Source: Polynucleobacter meluiroseus
Lineage (GTDB): Bacteria; Verrucomicrobiota; Verrucomicrobiia; Opitutales; UBA953
Length of the DNA stretch: 5,619 nt
Reading direction: 5' to 3'
NCBI GenBank assembly: GCA_943323725.2
Contig: CALPIW020000119.1
Span: forward strand, 1-5,619
In this document: one piece after another, positions 1 through 4,799 of the stretch
Position numbering within the stretch: the stretch's first letter is position 1
Layout: the number at the start of each line of letters is the position of its first letter
Notes under the pieces: generated by a model
What the model was told of the DNA's origin: nothing
What the model saw: only the letters and a program-made list of their open reading frames with translations
Databases searched by the model: none
Program-made: the position numbers and the translations under genes

Positions 1-3000
1 GCTAACGCCGCCGCCGTCCTGACGGTAGCGGCCGGAGGTTCGGCCTCCTTCTCCGGCAGCACCGTCGCCGTGGCTTCCCTGTCCGGCGCCGGCGACGTCC
101 AGCTCGGCGCCACGACCTTCAAGGTCGGTGCCGGCAACTTCTCGGGCGTGATCAGCGGCGCCAATGACTCACTCGTCAAGGATACCGCCGGCACGCTCAC
201 GCTCTCCGGGGCCAACACCTACGCCGGCAGCACTTCCGTCGACGCCGGCACGCTCGTCACCGTCGGCCATAACCGCCTCGCGAACACGTCCGGCGTCACC
301 GTCGCAGCCGGCGCGACCCTCGACCTCGGCGGCGACGAGACCCTTGGCACGCTGGCCAACGCCGGGACCATCACCCTCTCCGCCGTCGGCAGCACGCTGA
401 CCGTCAGCTCCGGCACCTCCTCCGGCGCGATCAACGGAGACGGCAGCCTCACCAAGACCGGCCCGGGTAGCCTCGCGCTCACCGGAGCCAACGCCTTCAC
501 CGGCGCGACCACGATCTCCGGCGGCACCGTCACCGCCTCCGCCGGCGCCTTGGGCGGGACTTCGGCGGTCTCGATCGGCGCCGCGGCCACGCTCATTGCC
601 GTCGACGTCAACAACACCGCCACCCTAGGCATCGCCGCGACCGGCACCGGCAGCTTCTCCGCCGCCGGCCTGACGGTAGGCGCGGTGAGCAACGAAGGCA
701 CCCTGAACTTCACCGCCCTCACGGGACGCATCACGCTGACCAGCCTCTCCGGCCTGGGCACGACGAACTTCTCGTCCGATGCCCTCATCAGCGGGGGCAT
801 CAGCGGGGGCGTCGTCAACGTGGCGGGCAACCTCAATTCGACCATCTCCGGGGGCATCGTCACGACCTTCTCGCTCGACACCACGTCCATCACGGGCGGC
901 GTCGTCACGGTCACGGGAGCCAATACGGCCACGGGTGGCACCAATACGGTCTCCGGCGGCACCGTTCGCCTCGGCGACGACGCGGCGGTCGCCACGGGCG
1001 GACTCGTGGTCACGGGACCCGCCACCTTCACCAGCGATGGCGGCGGCTTACGTAATGTCGCGAGCGACGTCGCCCTCGGCGGCGACGTCACCCTCGGCGA
1101 CGCCACCTTCGGCGGCGACCTGAACTTCACGGGGGCCATCGACCTTGGCTTGGCCACGCGCGAGATCACGACCGTGGCCGACGCCACCTTCGCCGGTAAT
1201 ATCTCCGGCCAGGGCGGGCTCAAGAAAACGGGCGCGGGCACCTTGACCCTTTCGGGCACGGGCAATACCTTCAGCGGTTCCACCGACGTCAACGCCGGCA
1301 CATTGGCGACCACGGGCAATAACGTCCTCTCCTCGACCGCAGGCATCACGATCGCGAACGGCGCCACCGTGCAGCTCGGCGGCAACGAGACGCTCAGTTC
1401 GATCAATAACAGCGGCACCCTCCAGCTCGACGCGACCCTCACGGCCGCGATCACCACGGGCACCTCGACGCTCGGCGGCCTGGTCTCGGGCAACGGCATC
1501 CTGGTCAAGGACGGCGCCGGCACGCTCGTCGTCGACGGTGCCAATACCTACACCGGCGGCACCACGGTCAACGCGGGCACGCTGCAGGTCGGCCACGCCA
1601 CCGCGCTCGGCACCGCAGGCGTCACCCTCAACGCGGGCACCTTCGCGGCCGCGGGCTCCACCGGCGTCGCCCTTGCCAACGACTTCACGGTCGCCGGCGA
1701 CGTCACCCTCGGCGACGCGAGCAACGCCGGCGCCCTTACCCTCTCCGGAACCGTCACCCTCGGTACGGCCCGCACGCTCACGACGGCCGCCGATGTCACC
1801 CTCTCCGGCGCGGTCAGCGTCGCCGGCCTGACCAAGGAAGGTTCCGCCGCGCTCCATCTCTCCGGGGCCAGCACCATCTCAGGCGATGTCGTCGTCAACG
1901 CCGGCACGCTGGCCACCGGTACGGCGACGACCCTCGGCGCCGTGAACAGCGTCACGGTCGCCACGGGTGCCACGCTCAAGCTCAACGGCGCCGAGACGGT
2001 CACCGCCCTGACGAACGATGGCTCGATCTTCCTGAACAGCGGCTCGCTCACGACCGGTGATAACTCCAATCGTACGATCAGCGGATCCATCGACGGCACC
2101 GGCGCGCTCGTCAAGTCCGGCACGGGGATCTTGACGCTTAACGGCACCTCTACTTTCGCCGGCACCACGACGCTCGACGCCGGCACGCTCAACCTGACCT
2201 CGGCGGGCGCCTTGGGCACCAGCGCCGTCACGGTCAACGCCGGCACGCTCGTCGCCAACGCGAATCTCGGCAACGCCATCAACCTCCTTGCGGGCTCGTT
2301 GCAGGGCTCTGGCATCGTCGGTGCCACGAACATCGCCGCGGGCGCCATCCTTTCGCCGGGCAACTCACCCGGCACGCTCACCCACGCCAGCCTGACCCTC
2401 ACCGGCGGCTCGATCATCGAGTGGCAGGTCACCGACGCCGCCGCGGCCGGGACGAGCAAGTCGGCCTCCGCGCTCGTCGCTGGCACCGCTTACGACACGC
2501 TCGTCGTCACGGGCGCGCTCAACCTCGCCGGCGCCTCGGCCGCCAGCCCCGTCACCATCCGGGTCACGTCCTTGGCCAACCCGACGGACCTGACCCCGGG
2601 CAACGTCAACAATTTCGACACCTCGGGCCTGAACCACTTCAAGTTCGCGGAAGTCGGCAGCCTGATCACCGGCACCACGCCGCTGGCCGACTTGTTCAGC
2701 TACGACCTGACGAACTTCACGGATTCCGCCGGCGCGGTCAGCGACCCCACCCGCTGGGCGATGTCTTATGAAAGCGGCGTGCTCTGGCTCACCTCGGCGC
2801 CTCAGTTCTTCAGCTTCGGCGTGCTCGCCCCGGGCAACGCCCCGGGCATGCTCTCGGTCGCCGACATCAACCTGACCTCGCGCGGCACGTTCGAGATCTC
2901 GAAACTCCCGCAGATCGGCGGTTATTACAACGACACGGTCGAGTTCACCGGCAAGGCCAACCTCAACCCCAGCGCGACCAGCGAGATCGCCCTCGCCCGC

Positions 3001-4425
3001 TACACGCCGACGGGCGAGCTGCCTGATTACGGTCGTCGCTTCGTCCTCTTCAAGGGCGTCGGCACGCCCGTCACGGACCCGGCCCTGGTCTCATCCTACT
3101 TCCTGACCACTGCGCCGCTTTCCATCGTCAATCTGGATCCTGACGCCCGCTACCTGGTGGTCGGCCCAGCCGCGATCGATGCCGGCGCCACCCCGTCGGC
3201 TTATGACGGACAGATCCGCAACGCCGACGGCCTCGTCCATCGCCCGAACGAATACGCGGTCTATCTCGTCCGTGGCGCCGCTGGCTACGTCCAGCCCGGC
3301 GTCGGCCCCGGACTGACAGGCTACGTCCAAGAGCGGGCCCTGACATTGTCCGGTCAGCCCCTCGAGCTCGGCGGCACGGTCTACGTCCCCGGCGCGCTCG
3401 ACCCGCTCGTCGCGCAGCTCATGACGATGGACGACCCGATGCTGGCGACGGCCATGAACAGCCTCGAGCCGGCCTCCTTCGCCGCCGTGCCGGGCACCCT
3501 CGCCCTCGCCCAACGCTCCGTCGCCAACTCCCTCCACCGCGAACTCGCCGGACACCATTCGCTCAAGGATGGCTCCTGCGCGTGCTGCGATTGCTTCCAT
3601 CCTTACAGCGAAGGGTTCGTCTTGGTGAACACCTCCCGCTTCGTCGGCGGTGCCGGGGCCGAGGCGGCCGATTTCAGCAGCCGGGCGGACGGGGTCATGG
3701 GCGGCCTGATGAAACGGACCTCCCGCCATGCCTCCTACGGCTTCGCCCTGGGACACGATACGACGAACGGCACCCTGGGCGGCGGCGGCACCATCGAAGG
3801 CAATACGATGCATGCGACGCTCTTCGCCACCTCGCTCCTCGGCGAGAAAACGGGGACGCCTTACCTCAACGTGGGCGCCACCTTGGCCCGTACGGACAGC
3901 GAAACCGCCCGGACCACTTTCCTCGGGACGCAACGCGCCCAACCCAAGGCCCAGTCCCTGGGCGGCTTCGCCCGCATCGGCGCCGACTATGGGCTCAAGC
4001 AGGGCTTCACCCTTTCCCCTTACGCTGGCCTTGATTTCGTCCACGTCGACGGCGACGCCTTCACCGAGACGGGCGATCTCAGCGCCCTCGACGTCCGGGG
4101 CTACTCGTACGACTCGACGCGCGCCACCATCGGGACCAACTTCGGATGGAGCACGGCCGGCATCGCTTCCTCCTTCAAGTTCTCGATCGAACTCGAGGCC
4201 TTCACCGAACTCGGCAGCCAGACCGCCGAATTCGACGCCAGCTTCGGCTCCGGCGACCGCTTCCTCACCGAAGGACGCGTCAACCAAGGCGCGGGCTTCC
4301 GGGTCGCCCCGTCCTTCATCTACCAGCCCGACCAGGCCAGCTCGTATTACCTCACGCTGTCGCTCGAAAAGGCCGGCGAGACCAAGACCGAAGGATTCGA
4401 AGTCGGCTATCGCCGCCGCTTCTAA
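1..4425 (+). CDS. Autotransporter (type V secretion) with PATR beta-strand repeats, 5'-partial
   Basis: Seen: the reading frame is open from base 1 to TAA at 4423-4425, giving 1474 visible residues. The GTG at 70 lies inside coding sequence and is not the start; the signal peptide and true start are upstream of the window. Residues 1 to about 780 are rich in Gly/Ala/Ser/Thr, poor in charge, and carry repeats of the form L-x-K-x-G-x-G-T-L-x-L-x-G-x-N-T-y-x-G-x-T-x-V-x-A-G-T-L. PGNSPG-like motifs follow at residues 785-793 and 942-951, then a linker with a probable helix at about 1134-1182, and a barrel at about 1199-1474 ending in aromatic Phe. Family knowledge: these traits define classical autotransporters, in which the barrel inserts in the outer membrane through the BAM complex and the repeats fold as a surface beta-helix. 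The biological target (adhesion, biofilm or other) cannot be read from the sequence. No protease or lipase motif was seen. The only cysteines noticed are four at residues 1193-1198. Confidence 0.93.
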   Translation, partial: ANAAAVLTVAAGGSASFSGSTVAVASLSGAGDVQLGATTFKVGAGNFSGVISGANDSLVKDTAGTLTLSGANTYAGSTSVDAGTLVTVGHNRLANTSGVTVAAGATLDLGGDETLGTLANAGTITLSAVGSTLTVSSGTSSGAINGDGSLTKTGPGSLALTGANAFTGATTISGGTVTASAGALGGTSAVSIGAAATLIAVDVNNTATLGIAATGTGSFSAAGLTVGAVSNEGTLNFTALTGRITLTSLSGLGTTNFSSDALISGGISGGVVNVAGNLNSTISGGIVTTFSLDTTSITGGVVTVTGANTATGGTNTVSGGTVRLGDDAAVATGGLVVTGPATFTSDGGGLRNVASDVALGGDVTLGDATFGGDLNFTGAIDLGLATREITTVADATFAGNISGQGGLKKTGAGTLTLSGTGNTFSGSTDVNAGTLATTGNNVLSSTAGITIANGATVQLGGNETLSSINNSGTLQLDATLTAAITTGTSTLGGLVSGNGILVKDGAGTLVVDGANTYTGGTTVNAGTLQVGHATALGTAGVTLNAGTFAAAGSTGVALANDFTVAGDVTLGDASNAGALTLSGTVTLGTARTLTTAADVTLSGAVSVAGLTKEGSAALHLSGASTISGDVVVNAGTLATGTATTLGAVNSVTVATGATLKLNGAETVTALTNDGSIFLNSGSLTTGDNSNRTISGSIDGTGALVKSGTGILTLNGTSTFAGTTTLDAGTLNLTSAGALGTSAVTVNAGTLVANANLGNAINLLAGSLQGSGIVGATNIAAGAILSPGNSPGTLTHASLTLTGGSIIEWQVTDAAAAGTSKSASALVAGTAYDTLVVTGALNLAGASAASPVTIRVTSLANPTDLTPGNVNNFDTSGLNHFKFAEVGSLITGTTPLADLFSYDLTNFTDSAGAVSDPTRWAMSYESGVLWLTSAPQFFSFGVLAPGNAPGMLSVADINLTSRGTFEISKLPQIGGYYNDTVEFTGKANLNPSATSEIALARYTPTGELPDYGRRFVLFKGVGTPVTDPALVSSYFLTTAPLSIVNLDPDARYLVVGPAAIDAGATPSAYDGQIRNADGLVHRPNEYAVYLVRGAAGYVQPGVGPGLTGYVQERALTLSGQPLELGGTVYVPGALDPLVAQLMTMDDPMLATAMNSLEPASFAAVPGTLALAQRSVANSLHRELAGHHSLKDGSCACCDCFHPYSEGFVLVNTSRFVGGAGAEAADFSSRADGVMGGLMKRTSRHASYGFALGHDTTNGTLGGGGTIEGNTMHATLFATSLLGEKTGTPYLNVGATLARTDSETARTTFLGTQRAQPKAQSLGGFARIGADYGLKQGFTLSPYAGLDFVHVDGDAFTETGDLSALDVRGYSYDSTRATIGTNFGWSTAGIASSFKFSIELEAFTELGSQTAEFDASFGSGDRFLTEGRVNQGAGFRVAPSFIYQPDQASSYYLTLSLEKAGETKTEGFEVGYRRRF
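292..447 (+). repeat. Passenger spacer module A, copy 1
   Basis: This spacer lies between the first and second PATR units. It has the pattern G-A-T-L-x-L-G-G-x-E-T-L-x-x-L-x-N-x-G-T-x-x-L, then a Ser/Thr-rich stretch, then S-G-x-I-x-G-x-G. Related copies lie at 1342-1500 and 1948-2106, again each between two PATR units. The consistent order suggests that PATR-A-PATR is the true building block of the beta-helix. Confidence 0.75.
787..810 (+). repeat. Perfect 12-base tandem duplication (ISGG x2)
   Basis: The 12-mer atcagcgggggc occurs twice back to back and encodes Ile-Ser-Gly-Gly twice. More diverged S-G-G-x-V motifs follow up to about 960, so this is a slippage-prone Gly-rich part of the passenger. 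Confidence 0.85.
1066..1218 (+). repeat. Passenger spacer module B, copy 1
   Basis: This module precedes the third PATR unit. It contains G-D-V-T-L-G-D-A, then L-x-F-T-G, L-G-x-A-T-R-x-x-T-T-x-A-D-x-T and G-x-I-S-G. A partner lies at 1681-1827 before the fifth PATR unit. The two copies share a perfect 24-base direct repeat (1080-1103 and 1695-1718), unusual because the rest of the modules has drifted. Confidence 0.75.
1342..1500 (+). repeat. Passenger spacer module A, copy 2
   Basis: Second copy of the spacer, between the third and fourth PATR units. It keeps G-A-T-V-x-L-G-G-N-E-T-L and N-x-S-G-T-L-x-L. Length is nearly the same as the other two copies, and similarity is clearer in protein than in DNA. 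Confidence 0.75.
1681..1827 (+). repeat. Passenger spacer module B, copy 2
   Basis: Second copy of module B, before the fifth PATR unit. It shares G-D-V-T-L-G-D-A, L-x-x-S-G, L-G-T-A-R-x-L-T-T-A-A-D-V-T and the 24-base identical DNA segment with copy 1. Confidence 0.75.
1948..2106 (+). repeat. Passenger spacer module A, copy 3
   Basis: Third copy, between the fifth and sixth PATR units. It keeps G-A-T-L-K-L-x-G-x-E-T-V-x-A-L-x-N-D-G-S and ends in I-S-G-S-I-D-G-T-G. It is the most diverged of the three. Confidence 0.7.
2353..2379 (+). other. PGNSPG-type passenger motif, copy 1
   Basis: Residues 785-793 read S-P-G-N-S-P-G-T-L, followed by L-x-L-T-G-G-S-x-x-E-W-Q-V. In PATR autotransporters this motif usually follows the last repeat and marks the end of the repeat-rich helix. 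A second version lies at 2824-2853. Confidence 0.8.
2824..2853 (+). other. PGNSPG-type passenger motif, copy 2
   Basis: Residues 942-951 read L-A-P-G-N-A-P-G-M-L, followed by S-V-x-D-I-N-L-T and later a Y-x-D-T-V-E-F-T-G-K-A segment like the usual Y-D-x-L-x-V-x-G-x-A motif. It lies 157 residues after the first copy, so the passenger seems to end with two cap-like segments. Confidence 0.75.
3400..3546 (+). other. Predicted helical linker before the barrel
   Basis: Residues about 1134-1182 are rich in Leu, Ala, Met and Gln with few Gly, unlike the passenger, and contain M-N-S-L-E-P-A-S-F-A-A-V-P. Classical autotransporters have an alpha-helical linker that runs through the barrel pore. The helix call is from composition, not from a prediction run. 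Confidence 0.55.
3577..3594 (+). other. Four-cysteine cluster C-x-C-C-x-C at passenger/barrel junction
   Basis: Codons at 3577, 3583, 3586 and 3592 give Cys 1193, 1195, 1196 and 1198, flanked by His-His upstream (residues 1186-1187) and His 1200 downstream. No other cysteine was noticed in the 1474 residues. Autotransporters generally avoid cysteine because periplasmic disulfides hinder secretion, so this tight group just before the barrel may be a metal site or a small disulfide knot. The role is unknown. Confidence 0.85.
3595..4422 (+). other. Autotransporter beta-barrel translocator domain
   Basis: Residues 1199-1474 (about 276) match the usual 250-300 residue length of a 12-strand barrel. 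Alternating polar/hydrophobic stretches are visible, such as S-Y-G-F-A-L-G-H-D, P-Y-L-N-V-G-A-T-L-A and G-F-A-R-I-G-A-D-Y-G-L. The chain ends E-G-F-E-V-G-Y-R-R-R-F, a C-terminal beta-signal with terminal Phe as read by the BAM complex. Confidence 0.88.
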
Positions 4426-4489
4426 GCCAAGGGATAGGGGTACGGGCACTAGTTAGGGGCTCGATTGATCGTGCCCTCCGCAACAGGTA

Positions 4490-4535
4490 TTGGCGGTTAG
4501 CGGTTGGCGGATGGGAACGGCAGAGAGACAGGCGG
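4490..4535 (+). repeat. Composite direct repeat, unit 1
   Basis: It begins with ttggcggttagcggttgg (4490-4507), identical to 4609-4626, and contains tandem gcggttR heptamers (4493-4506). It ends with cggcagagagacaggcgg (4518-4535), which matches 4630-4647 at 17 of 18 bases. Hairpin 1 follows six bases later. Confidence 0.88.
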
Positions 4536-4541
4536 GGGGAG

Positions 4542-4562
4542 GGCTGACCGTCCCGGTCAGCC
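4542..4562 (+). repeat. REP-like hairpin 1 with GGAG flank
   Basis: Arms ggctgaccg and cggtcagcc form a perfect 9-bp stem around a 3-base loop (tcc). GGAG lies directly 5' of the stem on the + strand (4538-4541). The architecture matches RAYT-associated REP elements, which carry GTAG or GGAG beside a palindrome. It points opposite to hairpin 2, giving a BIME-like inverted pair. Confidence 0.6.
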
Positions 4563-4564
4563 GA

Positions 4565-4585
4565 GGTTGAGCGGGCCGCTCAACC
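4565..4585 (-). repeat. REP-like hairpin 2 with GTAG flank
   Basis: Arms ggttgagcg and cgctcaacc form a perfect 9-bp stem with loop ggc. On the minus strand GTAG (complement of 4586-4589) lies directly 5' of the stem. It sits two bases from hairpin 1. The stems differ at two pairs, and both changes are compensated. Confidence 0.65.
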
Positions 4586-4604
4586 CTACCCATGACAGGT
4601 GTCA

Positions 4605-4647
4605 GCGGTTGGCGGTTAGCGGTTGGGCGCGGCAGAGAGTCAGGCGG
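4605..4647 (+). repeat. Composite direct repeat, unit 2
   Basis: Three tandem gcggttR heptamers lie at 4605-4625, and cggcagagagtcaggcgg at 4630-4647 runs directly into hairpin 3. The gap between the two parts is shorter than in unit 1 (3 versus 10 bases after the shared 18-mer). The copies are offset by 119 bases. Confidence 0.88.
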
Positions 4648-4666
4648 ACGCGATGTCATCGCGTCC
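4646..4666 (-). repeat. REP-like hairpin 3 with GTAG flank
   Basis: Arms ggacgcgat and atcgcgtcc form a perfect 9-bp stem with loop gtc. GTAG lies directly 5' on the minus strand (complement of 4667-4670). Stem and loop lengths equal those of hairpins 1 and 2, although the stem sequence differs. Hairpins 2 and 3 share minus-strand GGGTAGGG at the junction. Confidence 0.65.
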
Positions 4667-4694
4667 CTACCCCAGATCGCGGATTTCTTACCTA

Positions 4695-4721
4695 CCCCCA
4701 CCCCTGCCCCACCCCTACCCC
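4695..4721 (-). promoter_or_regulatory. C-rich tract; minus-strand G-quadruplex candidate upstream of nuoG
   Basis: Five C-runs (5, 4, 4, 4 and 4 bases at 4695-4699, 4701-4704, 4707-4710, 4712-4715 and 4718-4721) are separated by only 1-2 bases. The minus strand therefore has five G-tracts with very short loops, a textbook strong quadruplex pattern, and the + strand could form an i-motif. It ends 78 bases before the nuoG ATG, on the template strand for nuoG. A regulatory role is inference. Confidence 0.55.
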
Positions 4722-4799
4722 TAATAGGAGCCCCTTTTCCCGCCTTTCCCCTTGCGGGAGGTGGGGGGTACCCTAACTTGCCCTTAACTTTCCCGACCC

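Larger units (their letters stand above)
172..2196 (+). repeat. Array of six PATR (autotransporter-associated beta-strand) repeats in the passenger
   Basis: Six units of 30-31 codons are recognisable at 172-261, 448-537, 1219-1311, 1501-1590, 1828-1917 and 2107-2196. Each reads roughly L-(T/V/K)-K-x-G-x-G-x-L-x-L-x-G-x-x-T-(F/Y)-x-G-x-T-x-(V/I/L)-x-(A/G)-G-T-(L/V). The fifth is the most degenerate. They fall into three pairs with start-to-start spacings of 276, 282 and 279 bases (92-94 codons). The family (TIGR02601-type) forms beta-strand rungs thought to help passenger transport and folding. A short extra V-x-V-N-A-G-T-L piece follows at about 2230-2250. Confidence 0.9.
4426..4799. other. 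Intergenic island with repeats, no supported gene
   Basis: These 374 bases hold no believable gene. They contain, in order, a G-rich stretch (4431-4459), repeat unit 1 (4490-4535), two hairpins (4542-4562, 4565-4585), repeat unit 2 (4605-4647), a third hairpin (4646-4666), a C-rich tract (4695-4721) and a pyrimidine-rich leader before nuoG. No T-run follows any hairpin, so no intrinsic terminator can be called. No convincing -35/-10 pair was found. Confidence 0.75.

Noticed and set aside
219..1857. Long open frames on the minus strand opposite the passenger (up to 441 codons)
   Set aside because: High GC and strong third-position bias keep antisense frames open. Their products are Pro/Val/Arg- or Gly/Arg-rich with no domain, and the sense strand is clearly the coding one.
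3091..4449. 452-codon open frame on the minus strand opposite the barrel
   Set aside because: Same compositional shadow. It covers a well-supported beta-barrel, has low-complexity Glu/Gly/Ala/Arg composition and no recognisable motif.
4444..4476. gggcac/gtgccc inverted repeat after the autotransporter as an intrinsic terminator
   Set aside because: Only 6 bp with a 21-base loop, a competing inner cgat/atcg pair, and no T-run after it.
4593..4604. tgaca-gg-tgtca palindrome as an operator site
   Set aside because: A 5-bp inverted repeat with a 2-base gap is common by chance and lies between two repeat units, with no regulator gene or promoter beside it.
4490..4670. CRISPR array
   Set aside because: The repeats are few, degenerate, of unequal internal length, and lack regular unique spacers; no cas gene is present.
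4739..4758. cccgc/gcggg inverted repeat before nuoG as a riboswitch or leader structure
   Set aside because: Stem of only 5-6 bp with a 10-base pyrimidine-rich loop; no known riboswitch core is visible.
4504..4776. 90-codon + strand frame across the intergenic island
   Set aside because: It runs through the direct repeats, hairpins and C-rich tract, so its sequence is explained by them. Its Arg/Pro-rich product resembles nothing and it has no ribosome binding site.
4752..4779. Possible nuoG promoter TTGCGG - 16 bases - TAACTT
   Set aside because: Only about half of the positions match the sigma-70 consensus at each box. Such matches are expected by chance, and the promoter rules of this organism are unknown.
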